A DNA stretch of 48,348 bases from an uncultured Gammaproteobacteria bacterium (lineage in GTDB: Bacteria; Pseudomonadota; Gammaproteobacteria; CAKMZV01). The position numbers were made by a program, and so were the translations under genes. Within the stretch, counting starts at the first letter, position 1. Every line of letters starts with the position of its first letter. Shown piece after piece: positions 1 to 8,520 of the stretch. Below the pieces are notes generated by a model. The model saw nothing but the letters and a program-made list of their open reading frames with translations. It was not told the DNA's origin and ran no database searches. The stretch is taken from NCBI GenBank assembly GCA_929200535.1, contig CAKMZV010000017.1, positions 1 to 48,348 of the forward strand. The letters run 5' to 3'.

Positions 1-55
1 TAAACTCGCCAAGAGTAAAAACGTTTTTTGTGCCATACTTTTATGCAAAGGTCTC
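1..55. repeat. Right end of a GAGACC-type palindromic element (partial)
   Basis: The first 55 bases match the right-hand part of the element at 46998-47225: the AAACTC-CCAAGAGTAAAAACG block and then the terminus TTATGCAAAGGTCTC. The left end lies outside the window. The remaining 81 bases up to anmK show nothing I can name. Confidence 0.75.
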
Positions 56-136
56 GAATCTAATTACCAAAAACAGTTGGCAATACTTCTTGAAAAAATG
101 GAAAAAAACACAAATAGTTCCTAATAGTTAGAAATA

Positions 137-1312
137 ATGAAAACTTCTAATCTTTCTTCAAATACTCATCAATTTTATCTTGGGTTGATGAGCGGTACCA
201 GTTGTGATGGAGTGGATATTGCTTGTTTGAAGATTGATGCTGAGAGCTTTGAGCTTGAGTTTTTTCAGAGTTTTCCTTATCCTGAGAGCTTAAAAAATCG
301 TTTGTTGGATTGTGCTGTAGAGGATGTGTTAGATATTCACGCAGTAAAAAAATTAGAAATTGAGCTAACGTATTTTTACGCTGAGAAGGTCAATCAGGCA
401 TTGATTGAAAATGATATTTCATCCACTCAAATTAACGCATTGGCATTGCATGGACAAACCATTCGGCATCAACCAGAAGGGGAGTTTCCTTATAGTTGGC
501 AGCTTGGTGATGCTGTTTGTTTATCCGTAAAAACGGGTATTGAGGTAATTAGCCATTTTCGTCAATCAGATATTGCGAATGGCGGACAAGGAGCCCCGTT
601 GGCGCCCATTTTTCATAAGAGGTTATTGCAAGAACCAATTTCTTGTTCAGACATAGGTGTTGCAACAGCAAATGAAATTGTTTTGAATCTTGGTGGCATA
701 GCTAATGTTACTTTATCTTATGAGGATGGGCGTCTTGTTGCCTTTGATACAGGTACGGCAAATACTTTGCTTGATGCTTGGATAAGAAAAAAAAATCTTC
801 ATCCCCAAGGGTTTGATCAAGGTGGAAATCTTGCGAAGCAAGGTAAAATTAATACAAAACTACTCGCCAATTTGCTTGATGAACCTTATTTTTCACAACA
901 GCCTCCTAAGAGTACGGGTCGAGAGCTTTTTAATATTTCTTGGTTAGAAGCCAAAATCGAGGCTTGCGGAGAGGATGTAAAGGATGTTGATTTATTAGCA
1001 ACTTTAGTAGAGTTTTCTGCTATCAGCATCGTGTCTTCTTTGCCAGCATTGAAATGGGATTATTTATGGTTATGTGGGGGAGGGGCAAATAATGCTTTTT
1101 TTGTAGGGCGGATAGAAAAAAACTTAAGAAAAAAATGCCCAAAAATTAAAATTAGCTCTATTTTTCAACGAATTAATATGCCAGTTCAAGCCATTGAAGC
1201 AAGTGCTTGGGCTTGGTTAGGTTATCTGTATAGACAGAATGTTGCTTTTGATTTACAATCAATCACAGGGTCAAAAAAACCTTCTATTTTAGGGCAATTA
1301 AGTAAGCCATAA
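137..1312 (+). CDS. anmK: Anhydro-N-acetylmuramic acid kinase
   Basis: The 391-residue product belongs to the AnmK family, which phosphorylates and opens the anhydro sugar released from peptidoglycan to give MurNAc-6-phosphate for cell-wall recycling in the cytoplasm. Visible family motifs are GLMSGTSCDGVD near residues 16-27 (phosphate-binding loop), the GQTIRHQPEG segment near 106-115, GGIANVT near 185, FDTGTANTLLDAW near 203-215, and a C-terminal GGGANN. Length is usual for the family (about 370-390). The ATG at 137 is the only sensible start; the ribosome site before it is weak. No other recycling gene lies beside it; the next gene follows after 19 bases and may be co-transcribed. Confidence 0.95.
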   Translation: MKTSNLSSNTHQFYLGLMSGTSCDGVDIACLKIDAESFELEFFQSFPYPESLKNRLLDCAVEDVLDIHAVKKLEIELTYFYAEKVNQALIENDISSTQINALALHGQTIRHQPEGEFPYSWQLGDAVCLSVKTGIEVISHFRQSDIANGGQGAPLAPIFHKRLLQEPISCSDIGVATANEIVLNLGGIANVTLSYEDGRLVAFDTGTANTLLDAWIRKKNLHPQGFDQGGNLAKQGKINTKLLANLLDEPYFSQQPPKSTGRELFNISWLEAKIEACGEDVKDVDLLATLVEFSAISIVSSLPALKWDYLWLCGGGANNAFFVGRIEKNLRKKCPKIKISSIFQRINMPVQAIEASAWAWLGYLYRQNVAFDLQSITGSKKPSILGQLSKP

Positions 1313-1331
1313 TTTTGATTGAAATAGCTCG

Positions 1332-2471
1332 ATGGAAAAAAATTATAATAATTTAGCTCAAGTAGCGGATAGTCTTTTAGGGTCTTGGTATTATGACCCG
1401 GCAATTTATGAAAAAGAATTGCGTAATTTATGGACTAACCAATGGTTATATGTGTGCAGTGAGGCACAACTTTATGAGCCATTGATGTATCAGACCTTTA
1501 AAATTGGACACTATAGCGTGATTGTATTGCGTGATAAAGGGGGTGAGTTACGTGCGTATCATAATGTATGCCGTCATCGTGGGGCTACTCTGTGCACCGA
1601 AGCCCAAGGGAAATTACGCAATAATACCTTATTATGCCCTTATCATAATTGGCTCTTTAGTGCTCAATCTGGTGAATTAATGCGAGCTCCAACCACTGTT
1701 CCAGATAATTTTGATCAGAGTGCTCAGGGCTTGTTTAAGGTACAAATACAGTCCTTTCGTGGATTTATTTTTATCAATCTGGATGAAAATGCAGATTGGC
1801 ATAATGAAGGCGTTTTTCAATCTTGTTATAGTCCTATCATAGAAAAATATCCAACCCAAGAAATGGTAATTGGGGATGTTTGGAATAAGACAGTGGATTG
1901 TAATTGGAAAATCTATTGGGAAAATTTTAGTGAATGTTATCATTGCCCTAATATACATCCTGAATTATCTGATTTGGTACCCATTTTTTCACGTAGAATT
2001 CAGAATACTGAAGATGTTGAAAATTGGGAAGAGAATTACGATGAGACAGACCCTAAAATGGCAGGCGGCTTGCGCGAGGGGGCAGAAACTTGGTCTGCCG
2101 ACGGAAGTGCACAGGGGCATTTTATTGTCTCTCCAGAGGAGCTTGAAGGACATCAGTATTCAACCACATTGCCAACTATGTTTTTGGGGACTTATGTCGA
2201 TCATATTAGAACCGTGCGTATCTTGCCATTAAGTCCAACAACAATGGAATTATCAGTCGAATGGTTATTCAAAAAAGAAACACTGGAAGACCCAAATTAT
2301 GATATGGAAAATGTGACTGAGTTTGCTAAATTAGTGATGGAACAAGATGCTTGGGCATGTGAGATAAATCAAAAAGGCGTAATGAATCCACGCTTTGAAA
2401 AAGGCACATTAATGCCAGAAGAATATATCGTGAAAGAATTTCACGATTGGGTAAGACCTTTTATAGATTGA
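1332..2471 (+). CDS. Rieske [2Fe-2S] aromatic-ring-hydroxylating oxygenase, alpha subunit (betaine/choline-oxygenase-like)
   Basis: The 379-residue protein has an N-terminal Rieske domain with CRH near residues 80-82 and CPYH near 102-105, the ligands of a [2Fe-2S] cluster. A catalytic domain follows with NWKIYWENFSECYHCPNIH near 195-213, which supplies the two histidines of the mononuclear iron site; a later Asp in EQDAWACE is the probable third ligand. The ENFSECYHC form resembles glycine betaine and choline monooxygenase alpha subunits more than dioxygenases acting on large aromatics (inference). No reductase or ferredoxin gene is adjacent, so the electron donor must be encoded elsewhere. 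Substrate cannot be fixed from sequence alone. Confidence 0.85.
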   Translation: MEKNYNNLAQVADSLLGSWYYDPAIYEKELRNLWTNQWLYVCSEAQLYEPLMYQTFKIGHYSVIVLRDKGGELRAYHNVCRHRGATLCTEAQGKLRNNTLLCPYHNWLFSAQSGELMRAPTTVPDNFDQSAQGLFKVQIQSFRGFIFINLDENADWHNEGVFQSCYSPIIEKYPTQEMVIGDVWNKTVDCNWKIYWENFSECYHCPNIHPELSDLVPIFSRRIQNTEDVENWEENYDETDPKMAGGLREGAETWSADGSAQGHFIVSPEELEGHQYSTTLPTMFLGTYVDHIRTVRILPLSPTTMELSVEWLFKKETLEDPNYDMENVTEFAKLVMEQDAWACEINQKGVMNPRFEKGTLMPEEYIVKEFHDWVRPFID

Positions 2472-2490
2472 GACCTTTTGTAAAGGTTTC
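2470..2490. repeat. Short palindrome made of two GAGACCTTT-like tips
   Basis: GAGACCTTT, TGT, then AAAGGTTTC form a compact inverted repeat just at the 3' end of the Rieske gene. The arms match the terminal tips of the palindromic elements elsewhere in the window, so this may be a collapsed remnant of one. It has no clear T-run, so a terminator role is doubtful. Confidence 0.45.
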
Positions 2491-2536
2491 AGATTAGGCT
2501 TGCTTTTACCTCCGTTTATTTAAATTTTTTTAACTA

Positions 2537-3856
2537 ATGAAATCTCCTGAATTATTACTTCCTGCCGGTAGTTTGCAACATATGCGGTATGCTTTTGCTT
2601 ATGGTGCGGATGCGGTCTATGCGGGTCCGCCACGTTATTCATTAAGAGCAAGAAATAATGAATTTGATTTGTCGAATATGGCAATAGGGATAAAGGAAGC
2701 TCATCAGCGTGGCAAATTATTTTTTGCTACCATCAATTTAATGCCTCATAATTCAAAATTAAAAACCTTTTTACGTGATATTGGTGAAATTATTAGTATG
2801 AAGCCAGATGCTTTGATTATGGCAGATGCAGGTTTGATTATGTTGGTGCGTGAGAATTATCCAGATATTCCTATTCATTTATCGGTACAGGCGAATGCAG
2901 TGAATTGGGCAGCGGTTAAATTTTGGAATCAAATGGGCATACAGCGAGTGATTTTATCTCGTGAATTATCCTTTGAGGAAATTGCTGAAATTCGTCAAAT
3001 GTGTCCAGATGTTGAATTAGAAGTTTTTGTCCATGGGGCATTGTGTATTGCTTATTCAGGGCGTTGTTTACTCTCAGGATATTTTAATCATCGGGATCCA
3101 AATCAGGGTACTTGTACGAATTCTTGTCGTTGGAATTATAAGGTACACGAAGATGAAGGGGAGGCAGGGGTTGATACCGATCCGATGAACAAAGTAGCTG
3201 AAATTCCCAATGTGACAGAAATAAAATCTCAAAAACCTTATTTATTAGAAGAGGCAAACCGCCCCAATGAATATATGCCCATTGAAGAGGATGATAATGG
3301 CACTTACATTATGAACTCAAAAGATTTACGAGCCATTCAGCATATTCCAAAATTAGTTGAAATGGGGATTGATTGTGTCAAAATTGAAGGGCGAACTAAA
3401 TCTTGTTATTATGTTGCTCGCACGGCACAAACCTATCGCCAAGCCATTGATGATGCTTGTGCTGGTCGGGATTTTAATCCGCAACTTATTGGTACTTTAG
3501 AAAACCTCGCCAATCGAGGTTATACCGATGGCTTTTTTCAACGCCATCAATCTCAAGAGTATCAAAACTATATTGATTCACATTCTAAAAATCGGGTACA
3601 ACGTGTATGTGCAGAAATTCTTGAATTTGAAGAGCAAACCCGTTGTGCGAAAATCTTGAGTAAAAATAAGATAAAAATAGGGGATGAGGTCGAGGTAATC
3701 AATCCAAAAGGAAATTATCATCACGTTATTGACGTACTTCAAGATCACAAAGGACACCCCATTGAAGAGATTAAAGGAGGTGGAGTTAATGCCCAACTAA
3801 TCTTACCAAGAGCCGAAGCCGGTCTGAGTATGTTGGCAACTAATTTAAGTCCTTAA
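2537..3856 (+). CDS. trhP: Peptidase U32 family; tRNA 5-hydroxyuridine synthase TrhP (YegQ)
   Basis: The 439-residue product starts with the U32 signature MKSPELLLPAGSLQHMRYAF and continues with GADAVYAG and SLRARNNEF, which is typical of YegQ/TrhP. That family performs prephenate-dependent hydroxylation of uridine 34 in certain tRNAs; despite the peptidase name it is an RNA-modification protein. The conserved cysteine-rich core VHGALCIAYSGRCLLSGYF followed by CTNSC lies near residues 165-196. Length fits TrhP (about 450) rather than the shorter YhbU/YhbV. It is a single gene with an 86-base gap to the next. Confidence 0.92.
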   Translation: MKSPELLLPAGSLQHMRYAFAYGADAVYAGPPRYSLRARNNEFDLSNMAIGIKEAHQRGKLFFATINLMPHNSKLKTFLRDIGEIISMKPDALIMADAGLIMLVRENYPDIPIHLSVQANAVNWAAVKFWNQMGIQRVILSRELSFEEIAEIRQMCPDVELEVFVHGALCIAYSGRCLLSGYFNHRDPNQGTCTNSCRWNYKVHEDEGEAGVDTDPMNKVAEIPNVTEIKSQKPYLLEEANRPNEYMPIEEDDNGTYIMNSKDLRAIQHIPKLVEMGIDCVKIEGRTKSCYYVARTAQTYRQAIDDACAGRDFNPQLIGTLENLANRGYTDGFFQRHQSQEYQNYIDSHSKNRVQRVCAEILEFEEQTRCAKILSKNKIKIGDEVEVINPKGNYHHVIDVLQDHKGHPIEEIKGGGVNAQLILPRAEAGLSMLATNLSP

Positions 3857-3942
3857 AAGTTGATGTAGAGGGTCGTATTTGTTGGAGTTGGCTTTTTTCT
3901 TTTATACACCACTTTTTTGAGATTACCATTGTCTCGATGTAA

Positions 3943-5619
3943 ATGAAAAAAACTATTTTTCTCTTCCCGTGGTTAATAGGAGTTATTTTCCTTTTCCCGA
4001 TTGTTGCTGGGCTTATTGGGACATTGATTTTTAGTTTGGGTTATTTGCCTGGGATTAGTGATACATTGAGTAACCAAGGATGGGCATTACTTTTTGAGCA
4101 TTCAAGTTTGTGGCAATCGACTTTTTTAACCTTATTTATTGGTTTTGGAGCCACCTTACTTGCTGTGATTGGGGCAGTATTGGCTTGTGTTTATCTTGAT
4201 TCTATTCGCCTTTTTCGGCGTTCTCTTTTTTTATTTCTATCGGTACCTCATTTTGCCATTGGCGTTGGCTTAATTTTCTTATTTTCACCTACGGGTTGGT
4301 TTATTCGAGCGATTGATTTTTTCTTATTTGAAATATCCGAGCCTTTAGGGTTTAGCTTGGTTAAAGATCCTTATGGGTTGAGTTTGATTTTTGCCCTAAT
4401 AATTAAGGAAACGCCTTTTTTAATTATGATGTCGATGGTGATATTGCAGCAAATCAATAGCTATCGACAATTACAGTTAGCACAAACGTTGGGGTATGCT
4501 AAGGAAAGTGCTTTTTTTAATATCATTCTTCCGCAATTACTGCCAAAATTAAGATTACCTATTTTTGCTGTATTGGTCTATAGTCTATCAAACATTGAAC
4601 TAAGTATTATTATCGGTCCGAATATCCCACAGCCGCTAATCTTACTTTTTCATTATTGGTTTTTAGATGCCCAAACCGAGTATCAATATGCGGCTAATGC
4701 AGGAGCCATTTATATATTAGGCATTACTCTATTGTGTATGGCAATGTGGGTAGGCTTAGAAAGGCTTGTTATTCGATTTTGTTTATGGCGTAGTATTCGA
4801 GGCAAGCGAGATAGTTTAGTCATTTATATTAAGCCTTTTATTGCAGGTTATTTTTACACTTTTTTGGTTTTACTTATTTTAAGCATTTTTGCATTATTGT
4901 TATGGGCAGTCTCGAAGCAATGGTTCTTTCCTGATTTTCTACCTCAAAGCTACAATACCAAAAATCTTATTAAATACTCGGTTCGATTATTTCCCTCATT
5001 ACTCAACACCTTATTGATTGGGGGAGTTGCAACCTTGATTGGATTAGTTTTGGTGATTGGTGCATTAGAGCACGAAAGTTTTAAACCCAAATATCAGCAT
5101 ACGCAACGCTATTTTGATAGTCCATTATGGTTTTGGGTGGCTTATTTACCATTAATCATTCCATCGATATCGTTTATGTTTGGTGTTTATGTGCTCTTTC
5201 TTTATTTGGATTTGAATCACACCTGGATTGGTATATTTTGGGTACACTTATTATTTATTATTCCTTATTTATTTTTAAGTTTAAGTAGTAATTATTTAAG
5301 TTTTAATCATCGCTATGTCGTGCAAGCCTTACTTTTATCGCATAGTTACTGGAAGGCATTATTTAAAATAAAATTACCTATGTTGGCTAAAACCATTGTT
5401 TTCGCTTTTGCGATTGGATTTTCTGTTAGTGTTGCTCAATACATTACGACTCTTTATATTGGAGGCGGACGTATTGGCACCATTACTACAGAGGTTTTAT
5501 CAAGCTTAAGTGGGAGTAATCGCAATGTGTTATCCATTTATACCTTATACCAATGGATACTACCGTTGGTTGTTTTTTTTATTGCTTTTTTGATACCCTC
5601 TTATCAGAAAGTGAGATAA
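3943..5619 (+). CDS. ynjC: ABC transporter permease, YnjC-like fused two-domain inner-membrane protein
   Basis: The 558-residue protein is almost entirely hydrophobic, with about twelve predicted membrane segments in two repeated permease halves. Each half has an EAA-type cytoplasmic loop: LAQTLGYAKESAFFNIILPQ near residues 180-200 and a second loop, ALLLSHSYWKALFKIKLPML, near 465-485. This double-permease form is shared by YnjC, ThiP and FbpB. Two points favour YnjC: the ATPase gene begins two bases after the stop, and a YnjF-like gene follows. The periplasmic binding protein (YnjB) is not present upstream, so the substrate is unknown. Confidence 0.82.
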   Translation: MKKTIFLFPWLIGVIFLFPIVAGLIGTLIFSLGYLPGISDTLSNQGWALLFEHSSLWQSTFLTLFIGFGATLLAVIGAVLACVYLDSIRLFRRSLFLFLSVPHFAIGVGLIFLFSPTGWFIRAIDFFLFEISEPLGFSLVKDPYGLSLIFALIIKETPFLIMMSMVILQQINSYRQLQLAQTLGYAKESAFFNIILPQLLPKLRLPIFAVLVYSLSNIELSIIIGPNIPQPLILLFHYWFLDAQTEYQYAANAGAIYILGITLLCMAMWVGLERLVIRFCLWRSIRGKRDSLVIYIKPFIAGYFYTFLVLLILSIFALLLWAVSKQWFFPDFLPQSYNTKNLIKYSVRLFPSLLNTLLIGGVATLIGLVLVIGALEHESFKPKYQHTQRYFDSPLWFWVAYLPLIIPSISFMFGVYVLFLYLDLNHTWIGIFWVHLLFIIPYLFLSLSSNYLSFNHRYVVQALLLSHSYWKALFKIKLPMLAKTIVFAFAIGFSVSVAQYITTLYIGGGRIGTITTEVLSSLSGSNRNVLSIYTLYQWILPLVVFFIAFLIPSYQKVR

Positions 5620-5621
5620 AT

Positions 5622-6269
5622 ATGATTGAAATTAATAATTTAAGCATTTACTATAATTACCCTAAGCAAAACAAGGTTTTATGCGAAGAGGTTAATTTAT
5701 GTATTCAAAAAAGCGAATTTATAACGATTATGGGACCCTCTGGGTGCGGTAAAACGACCTTGCTTTCTGCGATTGCAGGGTCTCTCTCTACAGCTTTTTG
5801 CCTAACTGGTGATATACAAATTGATGGAAAATCTATCGTTGATTTACCAATTGAAAAACGCAGTGTGGGAATGATGTTCCAAGAGGCATTATTATTTCCG
5901 CATATGAATGTCGAGGAAAATTTATTATTTGGTATGCAAGCTCATCTCTCAAAGAAAGAAAAATTAGAACAGGTAAACCAATGGCTATCTATCGCGAATT
6001 TAGAGGGGATGAATCAAGCTCATATTAGCACCTTATCTGGTGGTCAAGCATCACGCATTGCTCTTTTGCGAACGTTATTATCAAAACCCAAAGTTATCTT
6101 ATTAGACGAGCCATTTGCTAAATTGGATGAACACCTAAAAGTAAAATTTCGACGTTGGGTTTTTGATACAATTAAATCTCAAAATATTCCTGCCATTCAA
6201 GTAACGCACAATAGCCAAGATGCCATTGAGGGAGAGGTAATTCATTTTGAACAATATCAAAAATCTTAG
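5622..6269 (+). CDS. ynjD: ABC transporter ATP-binding protein, YnjD-like
   Basis: The 215-residue ATPase has Walker A GPSGCGKTT near residues 37-45, a Q-loop MMFQEALLFPHMN near 86-98, ABC signature LSGGQASRIALLR near 132-144 and Walker B VILLDEPFAKLDE near 152-164. The switch histidine is in VTHNSQD. I chose ATG 5622, two bases after the permease stop; a longer in-frame start at 5553 would overlap the permease by 67 bases and add residues that do not fit the family. It should pair with the preceding permease. Confidence 0.88.
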   Translation: MIEINNLSIYYNYPKQNKVLCEEVNLCIQKSEFITIMGPSGCGKTTLLSAIAGSLSTAFCLTGDIQIDGKSIVDLPIEKRSVGMMFQEALLFPHMNVEENLLFGMQAHLSKKEKLEQVNQWLSIANLEGMNQAHISTLSGGQASRIALLRTLLSKPKVILLDEPFAKLDEHLKVKFRRWVFDTIKSQNIPAIQVTHNSQDAIEGEVIHFEQYQKS

Positions 6270-6291
6270 AGAAGAAAAATAATTTTTTACT

Positions 6292-6903
6292 ATGTTAGAT
6301 AAATACTCATTAAAAATTATTTCCCCATCGATGAAATGGGGAGCCAAACAATTAGCACGATTTAATATTAAACCTTATCAAGTTACCTTGGTTGGTTTTT
6401 TAGTAGGTATGATTGGCGTATGCTTGATTGCTTTCAATCAATACCTTGTAGCACTTATTTTTATAGTGTTAAATAGAGTGGCAGATGGCTTAGATGGTGC
6501 ATTGGCGAGATTGAGCAACGAAGAGAGTGCTGCTGGTGCCTTTCTTGATATTGTATTAGATTTTATATTTTATCAAGCAGTCGTGGTTGGCTTTGCTTTT
6601 GCTTCACCTGATAACGTGACGGTGTCGTTATTATTAATGCTAAGTTTTGTAGGAACTGGCTGTAGCTTTCTAGCTTTTGCTATTTATGCAGAAAAATTTA
6701 ACATTAAAAGTATTCATTTTCCGCAAAAAGGATTCCATTATATGAATGGTCTCGCGGAGGGAACGGAGACTATTGCTTTTTTTGTTTTGGCGTGTATTTT
6801 TCCTGAGTACTATATTCCCTTAGCGTTTGCTTTTATGGTGATTTGTATAGCAACCACCATCATAAGAATTTGGTTTGGCTACCGGACATTAGAAAAAATT
6901 TGA
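6292..6903 (+). CDS. ynjF: CDP-alcohol phosphatidyltransferase family membrane protein, YnjF-like
   Basis: The 203-residue membrane protein carries the complete CDP-alcohol phosphotransferase motif D-x2-DG-x2-AR-x8-G-x3-D-x3-D as DGLDGALAR, eight residues, G-x3-D-x3-D near residues 65-90. Such enzymes transfer a phospho-group from a CDP-linked lipid or alcohol to an acceptor at the membrane. Five or six membrane segments are visible. In E. coli ynjF closes the ynjABCDEF cluster, and the same C-D-F order here supports the name. The actual substrate pair is unknown. Confidence 0.85.
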   Translation: MLDKYSLKIISPSMKWGAKQLARFNIKPYQVTLVGFLVGMIGVCLIAFNQYLVALIFIVLNRVADGLDGALARLSNEESAAGAFLDIVLDFIFYQAVVVGFAFASPDNVTVSLLLMLSFVGTGCSFLAFAIYAEKFNIKSIHFPQKGFHYMNGLAEGTETIAFFVLACIFPEYYIPLAFAFMVICIATTIIRIWFGYRTLEKI

Positions 6904-7109
6904 TATAGCTGGATGTTATAACGTCTATAGAAAAGACATTGCAATTATTTCCATACTGTAAAATTTAATAGAGATAGCAGGATGAAGAAAGAAGGTACAA
7001 ATAGTGGGGGAAATAATTTTTTACCATTGTTTTAGTAGCGTTGCAGTTTTAGAAGCGTTAAATTAAGGAATTAGCAACTAATTTTTTATAATAAATAGGT
7101 AATAATATA

Positions 7110-7298
7110 ATGCATTCAATAACAATTAATATCAATAATGATAAATTGGCTGATAAAGTAACTCAATTACTTGAAAGTTTCAAAAATGACGGATTAGAGA
7201 TTGTTTCAAAAGAAGATATGGAAGATTTAAAACTTCTCAAAGCTACTCGAAATATAGAGTCGATACCATACGAAGACTATCTAAAAGATGCAGATTAG
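7110..7298 (+). CDS. RelB-like antitoxin of a RelBE-type pair
   Basis: The 62-residue acidic protein has a short N-terminal ITININ strand and helix (possible DNA-binding/dimer part) and an acidic tail ending SIPYEDYLKDAD, common in antitoxins that wrap RelE/ParE toxins. Its last 11 bases overlap the toxin start at 7288, the usual coupling for such pairs. A TATAAT at 7087-7092 could be the -10 box. The antitoxin is intact while the toxin is interrupted. The family assignment rests on size, overlap and the downstream RelE fold. Confidence 0.7.
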   Translation: MHSITININNDKLADKVTQLLESFKNDGLEIVSKEDMEDLKLLKATRNIESIPYEDYLKDAD

Positions 7299-7696
7299 CA
7301 TTCGAAAAAGTGCAATAAATGATTTAAAGGCTACCTCTATCAAATATGACCCGTGTAAAAAAGCGAAAAAATTTCCCCAATTTCGTTGGAAAAAATGGCA
7401 ATAGAATGGCTATTACTCACTTTTCCCGCCTCATTGGGAAAAATTTTTCATCTTTTTTTCATCGTCCCATATTTAATAGCGATAGCCTAAAAAAAATCGA
7501 TCGTAAAAACAGACAAAAAATTCATTCTAAAATATTGACTTTATCGGCTTTCCCAAACGTCCATGATATTAAAAAACTAACTAATTTTGAACCTGCTTAT
7601 CGCTTTAGAGTTGGTGATTATAGGATTTTATTTGATGTATCAGGGAATACAATAGAAATTGGTAGAGTATTGCATAGAAAGGACAGCTACAAATAA
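7288..7696 (+). pseudogene. RelE/ParE-family toxin interrupted by a 159-bp palindromic element
   Basis: The frame starts at ATG 7288 (MQISIRKSAINDLK) and enters the inserted element at 7329, where it hits a stop (WKKWQ then TAG). After the element the same protein resumes: KKIDRKNRQKIHSKIL, then YRFRVGDYRILFDV, IEIGRVLHRKDSYK. That is a typical RelE/ParE C-terminus, including the R-x-R-x-G-x-YR core. Removing the element and one TAAA repeat gives SAINDLKKIDRKN without a gap. A chimeric ORF beginning inside the element at 7346 could still yield a 116-residue protein with the toxin's C-terminal two thirds; whether it is made or toxic is unknown. Confidence 0.85.
7329..7487. mobile_element. 159-bp palindromic element (MITE-like), variant with GGCTA tips
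   Basis: The insert is flanked by TAAA at 7325-7328 and at 7488-7491. Its ends are inverted: GGCTACCTCTATCAAATATG on the left against GGCTATCGCTATTAAATATG when the right end is read on the other strand. Inner stems are CCCAAT 7376-7381 with ATTGGG 7433-7438, and GGAAAA 7388-7393 with TTTTCC 7421-7426. The backbone (ATATGAC..GTAAAAAAGC, AAAATTTCCC, CGTTG, CGCCTCA, ATCTTTTTT) matches the GAGACC-tipped elements at 44843 and 46998, so it is a diverged relative with other tips. It codes for no transposase. Confidence 0.8.
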
Positions 7697-7732
7697 GGCA
7701 CTTAAGTAATCAGCAATCCTCCTTAATGCTGG

Positions 7733-7805
7733 TAAACTCCCCAAGAGCAAAAAAGCTTTTTGTCGCCTCATTGAGAACAAATTCATCTTTTTTAAAGTCT
7801 CATAT
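7733..7805. repeat. Degenerate fragment of a palindromic element
   Basis: The stretch TAAACTCCCCAAGAGCAAAAAA followed by CGCCTCATTGAGAACAA and ATCTTTTTT matches the right half of the composite element at 46998-47225 with many changes and a missing inner loop. No intact ends are visible. It fills most of the gap between the toxin pseudogene and the next gene. Confidence 0.6.
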
Positions 7806-7832
7806 TTTAAACCCCTTAATAATTTTTATTTT

Positions 7833-8510
7833 ATGTTAAAAAAACTTATTCTAATTGCAATTATTTTATCCATTGTTGGTGCGTTTTTTGCCTTTGATTT
7901 AGGGCAATACTTAACACTGGAACAAATTCAGCAACATCGTGGTTCAATCAATCAGTTATATAGTGAAAATCAAGGCTTAGTACTGTTAGGCTTTTTTATT
8001 ATTTATGTGGCTGTCGCTGCTCTTTCTTTACCGGGAGCTGCCTTAATGACTATTGCTGCTGGGGCTTTTTTTGGGGTACTTGTCGGGACGGTGATTGTCT
8101 CTTTTGCAAGTAGCTTAGGAGCAACTTTAGCTTTCCTTATTTCACGCTTTTTATTAAAAGATAGTATCGAGAAAAAATTTGAGAGTAAGATTGAGCCAAT
8201 CAATAATGGTTTAGCAAAGGAGGGGGCTTTTTACCTTTTTTCTTTACGTTTAGTGCCAATTTTCCCATTCTTTGTGGTTAATTTAGTGATGGGGGTTACC
8301 AAGCTCCCTGTGTTCACCTTTTATTGGGTGAGTCAAATTGGTATGTTTGCAGGAACTATCGTATTTGTTAATGCAGGAACTCAGATTTCACAACTCCAAT
8401 CGGTTAATGATATACTTTCTCCCAATCTATTAATCTCTTTTGCATTGCTCGGTATTTTCCCAATTGCTGCGAAAAAATTAATTGAATTGATAAAAAAATA
8501 CAAAAAATAA
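7833..8510 (+). CDS. TVP38/TMEM64 family inner-membrane protein
   Basis: The 225-residue protein has an N-terminal membrane segment, a conserved region LSLPGAALMTIAAGAFFG near residues 64-81 and the SLGATLAFLISRFLL stretch near 92-106, then FSLRLVPIFPFFVVNLVMG near 141-160. These are hallmarks of the DedA-related TVP38/TMEM64 (SNARE-associated) family, linked to lipid handling in membranes. The flavoprotein start follows 10 bases after the stop. This pairing of a TVP38 protein with a mercuric-reductase-like flavoprotein is seen in other bacteria, but its role is not settled. Confidence 0.85.
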   Translation: MLKKLILIAIILSIVGAFFAFDLGQYLTLEQIQQHRGSINQLYSENQGLVLLGFFIIYVAVAALSLPGAALMTIAAGAFFGVLVGTVIVSFASSLGATLAFLISRFLLKDSIEKKFESKIEPINNGLAKEGAFYLFSLRLVPIFPFFVVNLVMGVTKLPVFTFYWVSQIGMFAGTIVFVNAGTQISQLQSVNDILSPNLLISFALLGIFPIAAKKLIELIKKYKK

Positions 8511-8520
8511 ATTATTGACA

